Assembly (NCBI GenBank): GCA_938015415.1
Contig: CALLPK010000064.1
Span: 1 to 62,537, forward strand
From: an uncultured Saprospiraceae bacterium
Lineage (GTDB): Bacteria > Bacteroidota > Bacteroidia > Chitinophagales > Saprospiraceae
Direction of reading: 5' to 3'
Length of the DNA stretch: 62,537 nt
Shown: piece by piece, positions 46,965-61,900 of the stretch
How positions within the stretch are numbered: position 1 is the first letter of the stretch
How the letters are laid out: each line of letters begins with the position of its first letter
Made by a program: the position numbers and the translations under genes
Notes under the pieces: generated by a model
The model's input: only the letters and a program-made list of their open reading frames with translations
What the model was told of the DNA's origin: nothing
Database searches by the model: none

Positions 46965-49900
46965 ATGTTAACAGAATTTACCCACTCGAGGCCTTTATCT
47001 TTTCCAAAATCTATTTTATTGTTTTTAGTTTTCTTAGCAAGTTCCTTTTTTGCTACGCAGGCTACCGCTCAATGTCCAGAAATTCAGGTCGTAGAACTAC
47101 TGGGGGTCCCCGGTTTTTCCGAGACAGATGAAATCGTTGTTTGTGGAAAACCTGATACCCTCGCTTACCTTATTTATATAGAAGAGCCAGGAGAAATTTC
47201 GGGTACCCAAATGACTTTAGATTTCCTCCCAGGGATGATTTACGCTGGATTTGAACTCACTCATTACGACTCCAATACTTTTATTTCGGTGGTTAATCCT
47301 TCACCAGAAAAACCTCGTTTTTTACTGGACGGTGTGACGGAAGGTATTTATATTGCTTACATTGGAACCACGGCAGATTGCTCAGTTGATAAAAATGCCC
47401 TGGAATATAATGTAGATCTGAAATTCAATTTTACCTATCAGGATACGTTAGGTAATTTTTTCAATTGTAGTCAAGAGGTAACACCGGATCGTACCTACAA
47501 CACTACGATCAAAACCCCTGCTATAAACTGGCAGTCTACTCCCAATATGAACATCAATCGTATTGGTATTGAACGGTGCTTTAATGTAAGATTAACGCAG
47601 GATGGAATTGATGCTTATTTGGAGGATTTTTATCTTGAGCTGCAAAATATAGACCTTTCGGGTAGTTTAAATCTAAACGAGGTTCGGGTCAACGGTACGC
47701 CCATTATCTATGATTATGACAATACCAATAAAATAATTCGTACGGAAATTGACGGAAGTTTTTTCTCTGGAAACGCATTTGCTAACCCTGCAGATACGTT
47801 GTTTAATACTGGTGAGCGTATTCAAATTACTTATTGCTGGCAAAGCGACGAGTGTCCTAGCCCAAGTAGTTTTCCGCTAAAATATGTGGCCGGTTGGGGA
47901 TGTTATGGTGAAACTTGTGATGAGATAGAAAGGGATCGTACCCTTAGTATCCGACCAACAGCAAGACCTGAGCCAATCGCAATCGACACGGTTTATAGTA
48001 CGCCCGAAGTCTGTGGTGATCCGGGAACTATTGGATTGACCATTTACAGTGACCAGAGCAATCCGCTTTCTGGCCGCTTTACGGATATGAAAATAGGTTT
48101 TGAAACTTGTAATAAGCCCTCTCTTGAAATAACAGAAATCAGAGTAGGAGGCATGACGATTGGATTAGGTGCCTACACTTGGGTAAATGATGATTTGGTA
48201 ATTGATTTTACCAATTTATCGGCTGATGTTGATGGTGCCGAAGGGTTAAGTGATCTAGATGGTGACGGCTTTTTTGACGATCTGGCCGGGGGTGATACTT
48301 TGAAAGTGGAGATTGATATGGCATATAGCTGTACCACTCCTCCCGATCCGGGGTCTATTGTTTGTGGTGTCATTAATTGTGATTTTGCGCAGTTTTTTGT
48401 GGACGCAAATCGAGACTGCGGACAGGCTTTCAAATTTTATCCACCAATTGATGGTTTTGAAATCGTTGATGGTGCAACTTTCAGTAGCACCAATGTTACG
48501 GAAATTTCTACTTCCTTTACGGGGATTGATTTTGGTGCTACCGGAACTTCAGGTGCCAAGACTCAAACGGTAGAAATGTGTTATGTCCACGAACAGCGAG
48601 GTGTGACACCTTGCGCTGCGGGAAATTCTAATGTCGCTTTACAAGTATTTTTTGATGGAAATGGTCGCATTACCCATGATCTTGAAATTGATGATCCCTC
48701 TGCTATTGAAATTAGCGTAAATGGCGTTCCTACGATTACTGGAGCGCCCATAACCTGGGATAGTATTGCACCTGGTAAGCGGATGCTTACGATTGATGCG
48801 GGGCTGGTCTCTATCGGTGATACCATTTGTTATCGCTATGATCTGACCGTAGATACTACTTTATGTGCCCCTTTTGTTTATACTACGGGTACTCATCAAG
48901 TCGTCGAAACTTGTACTTCGGGCGGCTGTGTTTGTGAAGCGGTCAAAGCCTGCGAGTCGATTCTTTTCCGCTCCAACCCAAATGCTTCTGGTTGTTCTTG
49001 TGTTTTTCGTAGTGGTGTTTCTGATGTTTACCGGGAGTCCGTAGGTTATACGGATGCCACCATGACGACTAAAATAGATCCACAGTCTATCACGGGAGCA
49101 GATCGAAATCGCTACTTGCCCGGAGATACGATTATGTATGAATCACATTATTCTTTTGAGAGTGCGGAGGCTTTTACTGATATTTACGAATGGGGAATAG
49201 GAATGCGGATACTACCTTTTGTTGGTGACAATGCTGCGGTTACAGAACTACAAATGGACGCTCGGAAAACAGAGCTTATGTCTTTTTCTGTAAAGAAGGT
49301 AGGATCCACTACGCGCACCGAAATTGACTTTTCTGATTTGCCGGCTTGTGTAGAAGATGGTTCTACGACAACTAGTGTAAACGGAGTGACACTTTTTATG
49401 GGGAGTACACCGTATGACGGCTATATTGATAATCATTTTCAGACTTATAATAATACGAATTCAAGTTACGATTTTTATGATAATAGTAGAATATATATTC
49501 AAATTCGAAATCAAAAAGCCTTACAAGATTGCCGGGGAATAGATTATAATGGTTGGAATGATGTTGGGAATTGTTGGGATGAATTTAATGCTAAATATAA
49601 TTTTCAAATAGGAGACTCACTTTTTATGCGGGTCCGAATTCCTTTAATTAAAAATCCACTGACGGAAGCTGAAGGGCTTCCTTTTGAGGCAATTCGTATT
49701 TATCAGGATACCTGGGCAACTAGATTGGATGAGTTTGCCACAAATTGTACGGAATCACAAGGTATTTGTAGACAAAATTTTCCCATCGAAACTTATTGCC
49801 CCGGTGACATATCTGTCCGGACAGATTTGGATATCGATGACTGTGGAGGTACGGCCAAGCATATATTTACCGTAGATAATCCTACTCCTTTATCCTGGTA

Positions 49901-52900
49901 TGCTAATGAATATCGGCCTTATTTCAAAATGAAGGACACGGATATCGAAGTTTATTCTCCATTAATGTATTGTGGTAATGCCGAAATAAATACACCGGGA
50001 GGTTTAACTTATCCATTGGAAATTCAAAGCGTCGAAAATCATGACTGCTTTGTTGTTAGCGGAGAAGAATATTGTACGGTATCTGATGCCAGTCCTGGAA
50101 CGATTACCTTTAATCCTCTGACGGACAATTATCCCGGGCTTGGTGTCGGCCTGGGAGGTTTTCGTGATTCCATGACCATTACCTATGATTATTGTTTAGT
50201 CTGTCCGGCAGATATCACCGGACTCAATGATTATAAAATAACTTATGATTATCAATATCCTTACGACCCTCCCTCCGAACCTAGAGATTATCGTTGTAAT
50301 TTTAATGGTACTACGCTAGCAAATAATGAACTGGATTCTTGTTTTACTATTGGTAATGGACAAAGTTATTACGACTACTTTAACCAGGATCTGCTTGTTC
50401 TTAAAGACGACAACGAATCTTCCGACGCTACGGTGACAGACAATCGACAAGGCTTTCCTTCGCTAACGCCTGGTCTTGATCGTATGGTTGTTACCAGTCA
50501 AGTCCCTGGAACTAGTGAAGAAATAAATGAGTATATGGTTTGTGCTGGCAGTACACCTCCACTTACCCAAATGGGCGTGATTACAACCATCAAAGTGAAT
50601 AATAGTGTTCAGCTGGTTAATGTATACGATGAAACACTTACCCCTCTGGCCTATCAATATGTTTCTACCGATGGTACCAGCAATACTTATATTGTAAATT
50701 TACCCGATTTAGCACCGGATGAATGCCATATAGTCAATGTCGGAACCAGATTGTTATTTTGTCCGGTTCCTCCTCAGCTTCCTGCTGAAATTTGTATCGG
50801 TACTTCTTCTGGTTGTATGGATCCAGCTATACAAGCTGCAGTATTAGGAAGTACAACCGCTTGTAACACTAATAATATTTGTTACCGGTATACGGTTGGT
50901 TTTCCCGAAATTCAGTCTACTTTTATTGCACCTACTGGAAATTTTGATCTCTGTGATACGGTCAGTATGGTCGTGTTAATAAAAAATGTAAAAGACGTAC
51001 TGGTTACAGATCTTGAACTTAATTGGGAATTACCACTAGTCGGGACAGAATTGGTTTTAGGTAGTTTCGAATCTGCTTACCCTCACAACGGAGTGAGTGG
51101 TGCACCTTTTGTCAGTATCCCTGATCCAGATGTTATTAATGGTAATATTATATCTTATACCGAAGATGCAAATTTTAGTCCTGCTATTCATGCCAACGGC
51201 TTTCCCGGAGTAAACTCATCTCTGGACTCAAATCAGATAGTAGTACGTTTTAAAGTTATTTCGGTTTGTGACGAATTTATCTCTGGGTCTACGGCCTTTT
51301 TTGAGTCTACCGCCAAAGATCCTTGTAGTCCTAACACCATTTCATCCGGTCAGGTAAACAGCGAAAAAATTATTATCAACGGTGCAGAACCCATCAATCA
51401 TGCCCAAATCCTGACTTCTGCCAAACCAACCAACGTTTACTGTGGTGGTTTGACCAACGAGTTTACCATCACCGGGCAAAATATTTCTGAGGTGGCTTCC
51501 GGAGATTATGTTCAGATATGTTTAACCTTTCCTCCGGACTTGCCCTATCGATCTGGATCGTTAGCTTACGCTATACCGTCCGGTCAATCGACAGGACCGG
51601 TCATCGAAACAATGATTGGTGATCAAACGCAAATCTGTTTTGACGGAGTACCTAATCTTCCGGTCGGAGGACAATTTACCTTGAAACTAGAGGCTTCCAT
51701 GGCAGAACTCGCAGGTTGTGGGGACGTGGATCTGATCGTCGATATCAAAGATAGAGTAGAAGATGAAACCTGTGTTCGAGACGGTTCTATTTGTGATGTT
51801 TGGGTACAGTCTTCTGTTAATAATCGTTTTAGTGTCGATCTTAAAGCTCCTCTGGAAACCGCAGATTTACAAATCACTAGACAATGTACGGGGACTGATA
51901 ATCCGGTCACAATTTGTTATGATGCTACTTTTATTAATCCTGGACCAAATTATAACGGAGATATAACCGTCGAACTTTTTGACGATTTATTAGCCAATGG
52001 TTTTTTGGATTACTATGATCCTTTCCTGGCAGCGGATACTTTTCCTTCTCAATTTCTCGCCAGCTTGGACACTTTGATCTTATCTGGTTGTTTTGTTGTG
52101 GAAGAAATTAATGCCTGTCCGGTTTTGATAAAATCTACTTATGATACTGCCTGTGAGTGTGATACAGAAGTCACGCCCTTCTTTGCGATCTCTCCTGCTT
52201 TTGTAGCAGAGATTCCTACTACAAATACGCTTTGTCCAGGCGAAGAGATTGGGGTAGCATTTTGTGGAGATTATGAATTTAGTTTTGATGATACGGAAGG
52301 ATATATGAGAATCGTTGGAGACAGCGCTTATTTTGGCGTTTTGGATGGAATTATGGATGCCGTCACTTTTACCGTTACTGGTTCTACTGGAGAGTGTGTG
52401 AGTACTGACATATTCTCAATTCGTAGACTTGCGGTTCCTTTTCCTCTAACCATTCAGGATACCATGGCTTGTACGGATCAGCCAAAATATTTACAACTAG
52501 AATTTCCTCCTGAATTTGAAGATGACGCAGTAATTACCTGGACTCCTTCAACTTATTTGAGCGACCCAACTGTTTCTGATCCAATATTTACCGCTCCTGC
52601 TTCTGGAAATTATGGATATCGTGTCAATTTGGATTTTGGAACTAGCTGCGGAGTTACCGATAGTATAACGATGGTAGTTGATCCTATTGATCCACTAACT
52701 ATAACAGGCGAAGATATATTCTGTCGTGGTTACCAGCCTGCCACTATTTCTACTAATGCTGGATTTAATAACTACGAATGGTATAAAATCGGGGGTGCTT
52801 TTGAAATTATTCAGGCCGTTACCGGAATAAATAATTCGTGGACGGGTCCGTTTTCTCCCGGTGAATATCTAGCGAAAGGATACCTGGCTGACCCAGAGGC

Positions 52901-55900
52901 TTGTCCTTCAGTTAGTCCGCTTTGGACGGTCGTGGACGAAGAATGTCTTGATATAGAAGTAACAAAAACAATTTGCGATATTCCAGCTATTCCTGAGTTA
53001 GGAGATACTGTTACTTATTGTATTGAAATTTGTAACATTAATAGTGTAAATGATGGACTTATCTATCTTGCTGATGATTTAGTTGTCGAAGATACCTGGC
53101 CGGATGGAGTTACATTCCTTGGTTACACGGCTACTAAAGGTACTTATATTCCTACCATGCCCAACGGCACCTGGGCAATTCCGGAAATGAATTCTGGTGA
53201 TTGCGAAACGCTGGAAATTATGGGACGGATTGACCGTGACGGAGTTATTGAAAATCTTGTTCAGCTTAATCAGGTCGATAAAACAGATATAGATTCTGCT
53301 CCTGATAATGAGGATGGAGATCAAAGTGAAGATGAAGAAGACTTGGCTTCCTTCTCCGTTATCTTAGCTTCTATTGGAGATCAGGTTTGGGTTGATTCCA
53401 ACATGGACGGTATTTTTAATTCAGGAGAAATCGGGGTGGAAAATGTTCAGGTGATTCTATATAACATAGATGGAACACCTCGCGATACTGCCTATACAAA
53501 TGGTAGTGGTATTTACGAATTTATCAACATTCCTACTGGAGATTATTATCTTGAATTCGATCAAACGACGACGACTACGCCGGGTGCAGAAGATTATCCT
53601 TTTACATTAACCGCCCAGGGTGACGGAACTAATGATAGCGAAGCAAATGCTGCTGGTCTAACACCAACTTTCTCCTTCGACGCTACCACCGGTAACGACC
53701 TCACTCATGACGCAGGTCTCATTCCGGTTGCGGATATCGGAAATTTTGTCTGGGTAGACACGGACGGTGATGGTATCCAGGATTCGGCAGAGGTAGGAAT
53801 CACCAATGCCATGGTGATACTTTATGACGGTATGAACAACCCGCTGGATACGGCATTTACAGATGTGAATGGTGAATATTTATTTGAAAATATTCCTGCG
53901 GGTGATTACTCAATTATTATTGATCCTGCTACGAGTCCGGGAGGACAGGACTATGTTTTTACCGATGCTAATACAGGTGATGGAACGAATGATTCTGATG
54001 CAGATGCCACTGGAACGATTCCATTATTTACGTTCGACCCATTAAATGGAGACGATTTAACCCTCGACGCTGGCTTAATTCCCGTGGCCAACATCGGAAA
54101 TTTTGTCTGGTCTGATTTAGACATGGACGGTGCACAAGATCCTGGCGAGCCAGGTCTGGATTCGGTATTAGTCGTGTTATACGATGGCAATAGCGGTAAT
54201 CCAATTGATAGCATGTGGACGGACGGGAGTGGAATGTACCTGTTCGAAGAGATTCCGATGGGCGATTATTTTGTGGGCTTTGAGCCTAATGCCTCTTTTG
54301 GGAATATGAATAACACGTTTTCTCCGCAAAATACGGGCAACGGTTCGAATGATAGTGATGCGGACATGAGTGGCTTTACTTCGGTTTTTGCTTTTGATCC
54401 TCAAATGGGAGATGATCTGTCAATTGATGCGGGTGTAAGTCCGGTAGCAAATCTGGGAGATCAGGTATTCATCGACAGCGACGGAGACGGCCAACAAGAC
54501 CCGGGCGAACCGGGTGTTGCGGGCGTTACAGTTAATCTGTTAGACGACGCTGGAAATATAATAGCGACGACGATCACGGACGCAAACGGAAATTATTTAT
54601 TTGAAAATATTCCATCTGGAACCTATAGTGTAGCGTTCGATCCAACGACGGCACCCGGTACGACGGAGTACGATTTTACCACGAGCAATAGTGGAAACGA
54701 CGCAACGGATAGTGACGCTGGTCCCAACGGAGTAACAGCGCCATTTGTCTTTGACGCAAGCGCGGGAGATGATCTAACAATTGACGCTGGATTAATTCCA
54801 ACGACTGATATCGGAGACTTTGTGTTCATCGATGCCGATGGCGACGGACTCCAGGATGCAAATGAAACAGGTATCAGCGGTGTGACGGTTAACCTAATTG
54901 ATGATATGGGCAATATCATAGCCACGACCACCACGGATACCAACGGAGCATACGTTTTTGAAAATGTCCCGGCGGGTAATTACAGTATCGGATTTGATAC
55001 AAGTACGGCGATGGGAGATTACAACTTTAGTCCTGCGGGCACTGGAGATGGAACGAACGATAGTGAAGCTGATCCATTAACCGGAATTACGCCAGAATTT
55101 GCGTTTGATCCACTGTTAGGAGATGACAATACACACGATACGGGTCTAGTACCGGTTGCAGACATCGGAAATTTTGTCTGGGTGGATAACGATATGGACG
55201 GAATCCAGGACCCGGGCGAACCAGGTTTAGAAAATGTACTGGTCGTGTTATACGCTGCGGACGGAACGCCACTAGATAGTACGTTGACTGACGCAATGGG
55301 CATGTATTTATTCGAAGATATCACGGTCGGGGACTACTACGTAGGCTTCGAACCAAATGCCGATCCAGGTAATATGAACTACGGATTTACCGGAACGAAT
55401 ATGGGTAATGGCTCAAACGATAGTGACGCAGACACCAACGGATTTACGAGCGTGTTCAGCTTTGATCCACAAACCGGAGATGAGTTAACAATTGATGCCG
55501 GAGTAAGCGCCGGAGCTAGCATTGGAAATTTTGTCTGGATTGATACCAATGGAGACGGTATACAGGATCCGAACGAAACGGGCGTTGAAGGAGTAACGGT
55601 TAATCTCTACGATGATCTAGGGAACTTGATTGCTACGACGACAACGGATGCTAATGGAGCGTATTTATTTAGCAATATTCCATCGGGTGATTACTACGTA
55701 GAATTTGACGGTAGTACGAGTGATTTGGGATCTGACTACGACTTTACGGGAACAAATACGAGTGGAGATCCTACGACAGATAGTGATGCGGGTATCAATG
55801 GTCAAACAGCCATCTTTAGTTTTGATGCTGCGGCGAGTAGTGATCTGACGATTGATGCAGGATTATTACCACAGCCAAAGATAGCCACGGTTAAAGCGAT

Positions 55901-58900
55901 CAGCAATACGAATACGTTACCGAGCGGTAATATAGATATCACGTTCGAATTAGCGGTTAAAAATACAGGAGTGATTGACCTAAGTAATTTGAGTTTGATA
56001 GATGATCTGTCGGCACAGTTAGGAACTGCCTTTGTAGGTATGTCGGCCGCTTCACCGAATTTAGATATTATTTCTTCCACGGCTAGTTCAACGCCAACGT
56101 TGAATACAGCATATGATGGAATGGGTAACAACGATATGTTCGTAGGAAGTGGAGCAGATTTACTACAGCCTGGTGAAGAAATAAAACTAATATTAATAGC
56201 GGAGATTGATCCACAGCTAGCGAATTTTCCACTGGGAAATCAAACGCAAGCAGCGGGTGCAGGTCTTGATTTAAATGGTAATCCACTGACGCAAAGCGGA
56301 CTACCGGTAAGAGTAGTAGACGACTCAGATAGTGGATATGATTTAGATGGAACAAACCCAGGAGAACCAGGTGATAATGGTACTCCAGATGATCCAACGA
56401 GCTTAATTTGTACGCCAGCGAATATAGATATTACGGGAGAACCGGCTGGAATTTGTGCGGGTGAATTAGTAGGACTACAAGTAACGAGTAATTTAAGTCA
56501 GGGAACGTACCGCTGGCGCTACGTAGGCGATAACACGGTAATTGCGGTAGGACAAAATCCAACGTTTACCGGATTGACGACGACGACGGATCTGTGGGTA
56601 GAGATTACGAATACGGGAAGTGGTTGTGTGTATAATTTAAATGATACGACGACAATCAATGTATTTACCAATCCTGGGGTAAGTCCGGTAGCGAACTATA
56701 CCTTAAATCCGGATTGTTCCCCCGCAGATTTAACACTAAACGCAAATGTAAGTGCGGGTAGTGCAGCGGTGAATAGCTACAGTTGGAGTGGCCCGAACGG
56801 ATTTACTTCAAATGTAGAAAATCCAGTGATTTCGAATGCAACTGAGGCAAATAATGGTTCTTACACATTGGTTGTAACGGATGCGAATGGCTGTACGGAT
56901 TCAGGAAGTATCCAGGTGAGTGATATCGAAAACGCACAGGCACAGCCGGTGGTGCAAGGTACGGGCCCGGCTTGTGAAGGAGGCAGTATTACTTTGACCG
57001 TGGCAACTTATCAGGGAGCAAATGTGATGTACAATTGGACCACCCCGAGTGGTACGAACGCCAACATAAGTGGAGTTGGAACCAACCAAATTATCATCAG
57101 CCCCGTAGACAATGCAACGCACGAAGGAATTTATACGGTGACAATTGACGTAGAGGGATGTATTCTGACGGCGAGTTATAATGTGATTGTTTATGACAAT
57201 CCAATTGCGAGTGCGGTCTATATGAGTACAGATTCGTGTAACGGAGGCGAGATTGTGCTGGAAGGAACGGGTAGTGGAATTGAACCGCTGAGTTACCAGT
57301 GGAGTGGTCCGAACGGATTTACTTCTTCCCAAAAAGATATTACGATTAGTGATGTGGACGAGTCCTATAATGGATTATATACCTTGACGGTAAATAGCCA
57401 GGAAGGATGTGCGGCCACCGCAGATGTAACGGTAGATAACATACTGTCTCCATCTGATCCTCCGACGATTGCGACCAATGGTCCGATCATTTGTGAAGGG
57501 GACGATCTTGTTTTAACCACGAGTGCGACGGGCACCAGCTTCGAATGGATTGGACCACTAGGGGCTTCTGCTTCAACGCTGATGATGCCGGGTCTGACCA
57601 CGACGACTGGTACGACGACGCTACCATCTACGAATGGTTCGTACTTGCCAGGAGACTGGAGCGTCCGGGTAACGGATGCGAACGGCTGTACGAGTACTTC
57701 AGCAGTTGAACCGGTAACGATTCAGTCAATCCCAGTAGCGGTAGCGAGTAATTCAGGCCCGGTATGTGAAACGCAACCGATCCAGTTATTTGCGGGCGAA
57801 GTACCAGAAGGAACGTACCGTTGGTATGATGGAGACCCAGGTGGCGCACCTGCGGGAACGCTGATTGCGATGGAAAAAGATCCGATTATTTATAATCTGG
57901 CAGCGGGTAGTCATGATTTCTACCTGACGGTGGAGCAGCAGACATGTGTGTCTCCTCAAACGATGACCACCGCGGTGATCAACACCGCCCCAGCGACACA
58001 ACCAACCGCCACTTACGTGTTAGGAACAGATTGTGCGGCGAGTGATTTAACCTTAAACGCCGGAACGATCCTGGGAAGTGGCGCGATTGCTACTTATCAA
58101 TGGAGCGGCCCGAATAATTTTACGAGTAATGAAGCGACTCCAGTAATCGAAAATGCTACTACGGCCAATAATGGTTCTTACCAGTTAACGGTCATCGACG
58201 AAAATGGCTGTTCAGCGACGGGTACAGTACAGGTAAGTGACATCATGGATATGCCAGCAATGCCACAGATTACGAGCAGCGGACCCGATTGTGAAGGCGG
58301 AAGTTTAGCACTCAACGTAGGTGCTTACACGGCAGCGAATGTAGATTATGTATGGAGTACGCCCGGAAATAATACGGTAGGAATATCTGGCTTTAATACC
58401 TCACAATTAATCATCAGTCCACTGGACGAGTCGATTCACGCGGGTGAGTACTCGGTTGTGATTACGGTTGACGGCTGTATATTAGAATCGGATACGTTTA
58501 GTCTGGATTTATTTGCTACGCCAACGGCAAGTTTAACGGCCACGACGGGAGTGATTTGTGAAGGTAGCGAATTAACCTTTACGACTACGGCTTCCGGAGC
58601 AGCCAGCTACGAATGGACAGGTCCGAACGGATTTACCTCCAACACGGCTAATCCAGTGATTGCCAATACAAGTATAAATAATAATGGAACTTACACCTTA
58701 GTAGTAACGAATACGAACGGATGTAGTAGTTCAGAAACAATATTGGTTAACAATATCGAGCCGACCCCAACGATGCTTACGGCGAGTAGCAACGGCCCGG
58801 TATGTGAAGACGGAACGATTAATTTATCGGTCCAGCAAAGCTACGCTGCGGGAGCCACCTATACGTGGACCAACGGAGCGGGAGCGACGATTGGAACGAC

Positions 58901-61900
58901 CTCAAGTATTGCGATTAACCCAACTTCAGCCGCTGCGATCAGTCCTTACCGGGTGATGGTAGCTGAGCGAGGATGTCCTTCAGATTTAAGCGAACCGATC
59001 GAAGTAGACGTCATCGAATTACCGGTAGCCACGGCTTCTAACAACGGAACAATTTGTCCGGGCGAAGAAGTGCAGTTACTGGCGGGTACGATTGCGGGGG
59101 CAAGCTACGAATGGAGAATTGCGGGAAGTACCAACGTATTTTCAACGGATCAAAACCCGACAATTTTTAATTTGACGGGTAGTGAGACTTACGAGCTAAC
59201 GGTGATTACCAATAGCTGTATTTCTGATCCACTGGCAACAACGACGGTGATTGTAAATACTCCACCGTCCACGGTAGCATCAGCCAACTATAGCTTAAAT
59301 ACCGATTGCTCGGCGAATGATTTATCGTTAACGAGTAATGCAACTGCAGGAAGTGGAACCGTCGTATCTTTTGAATGGAGCGGACCGAACGGCTTTAGTT
59401 CGATGGTGCCGGATCCAATCATTACGGATGCGACCGAGGCGAGCAACGGTTCTTATACTTTAATAATTACGGACGAAAATGGTTGTACGGCTACGAGCAG
59501 TGTACAGGTAACTAACATCATGGATGCGGTAGCACAACCGGTGATTAGCTCTACGGGCCCGGCTTGTGATCAGGCCAGTATTGTCTTAGAAATACCACAG
59601 TATAATGGTTCGAATGTAACGTACAACTGGACGACTCCTGACAATACAAATATTGCGGGACTCAATACGAATCAAATTATCATCAGCCCGGTAGATACCT
59701 CGATTCATCAGGGGAGCTACAGTGTGGAAATAATAGTAGATGGTTGTACGCTAAGTTCAAATACGTACGAAGTATCAACCTTTGAAGCGGCGATTGTAAT
59801 GCCTGCTGCATCGAGCACGGACAGTTGTTCGGGTGGCGATCTACAACTACTGGCGGGCGTAAGTGGAAACGGCCCTTTCACCTACGAGTGGATCGGACCG
59901 AACGGATTTGTGTCTAATTTAGAAAATCCAAATATCACGGGAGCGACGATTGCAAACAACGGTCAGTATATTGTTGAAGTAACAAATGCAAACGGTTGTA
60001 CGAGCCGCCAAAGTGTAACGGTAGACCATATCAGCCCGGAGGCAATTGTGCCAGGTATTGATACGGATACCGAAATATGTGCGGGTGAGGATATTGTTTT
60101 AGCCTCAAGCACGGCAGGTGATCTGTTCGAATGGATTCAGTTTAGCGATTCGCAGGGATCACTGGCCGAACCTGGAATGACGACGACTGCTCCAACGACA
60201 ACGGTTGGCCCCGGTCACCCATTCTATCAGAGTGGTCCGTGGCGCGTACGAGTAACGAATGGCGATGGTTGTGACGCAGAGTCTGTATCAATCAATGTGA
60301 CGATCAATGAGATACCGGAAGCCTTAGCGTCCAACAATAGTCCTGTATGTGAGGGAATGCCAATTATGCTAAGTTCAAATACGCTGACGGGCGGTGAATA
60401 CCGCTGGTATGATGCCGACCCAATGGGCGTACCCGCGGGTAATTTGATTTCAATGAATACTACGGTTGATGTAGAAAATTTACCAACGGGAAGTCACGAT
60501 TTCTATCTGACAATTACACAGAATGGATGTGAATCTCCGGTGAGCATTACTACAGTAATAATCGAAGATGCACCGGTAGCAGCACCAACGAGTGCGTATA
60601 CGTTACAGGCAGATTGTGCACCGGCAGATTTGGAATTATTTGCGAATGCGACTTCTGGAAGTAGTACAATTACGTACAGCTGGAGTGGTCCGAACGGTTT
60701 TACCTCCACCCTGGAAAATCCAGTGATTCTGAATGCAACCGAGGCCAGCAACGGTTCTTACGTACTGACGATCAACGATGGTAATGTATGTACGACAACT
60801 GAGACCGTTGAAGTATCAGGAATAATGAATCAGCAGGCGATGCCACTGATCAGTCATAACGGCGCAGAGTGTGCGGGTGACTTAGTGGAGATCAGCGTTC
60901 CCCAATACACGGGAGCTGCGGTAGACTACGTATGGACTACGCCAACGATGCAGGATATTGATGGATTAAATACGAATAATTTAGTAATCAGTCCGGTGGA
61001 CGGAGCGATCCACAACGGAGACTACTCGGTAGAAATAACAATTGATGGTTGTGTAGTGAATTCAGATGTATTTACACTAAATATCAATAATCAACCATCC
61101 GCTGCCCCAACAGCAACGGCGGGTGTGATTTGCTCAGGCGAGGTATTAAGCCTTACGGCGAATGGCTCAGCAAATATAAATACTTACCAATGGACAGGAC
61201 CAAACGGTTTTAGTTCGATTGCGGAAAATCCGGAGCTTGCGAATGTAAGTCCGGAGAACAACGGAACGTATACGTTGACAATTCAGACCAGTGAAGGCTG
61301 TACGGAAACGCAAAGTATCACGGTAAATAATATTGTACCCACCCCAGTAATGGCGAGTGTTACGACCAACGGTGCGGTCTGTTGGGATGAAGATATTATT
61401 TTAAATATTCAACAGACTTACGCTGGAACAAGTGTGACGTACCAATGGACCAACGGAGCCGGAACGGTAATCGGTACGAGTGCTTCGATGAGTATTGCGG
61501 CTAATTCGCCTAATGCGATTAGTCCATACCGAATGGAAGTAACGGTAGATGGTTGTGCGTCAGAATTAAGCAACCCAACTGTAGTGATGGTAAACGAATT
61601 ACCTTCATCCATTGCGACCAATGCGGGTGCGATCTGTGCGGGAGAGAATGCGCAGTTATTTGCGAACCCGATAGCGGGCGCAAGTTACGAATGGCGAGTG
61701 TCAGGAAGTGCGGATATTATTTCAACTGAACAGAATCCGGTGATTGCGGACTTGACAAGTGATATGACGTTTGAATTAACGGTGATTAACAATACTTGTG
61801 TCTCCAATCCACTATCGACGACCACCGTAACGGTAAATCAGGAGCCAGTAACGGCGCCGAGTGCGACCTATGTAGTAGCGACGGATTGTGCGGCGAGTGA

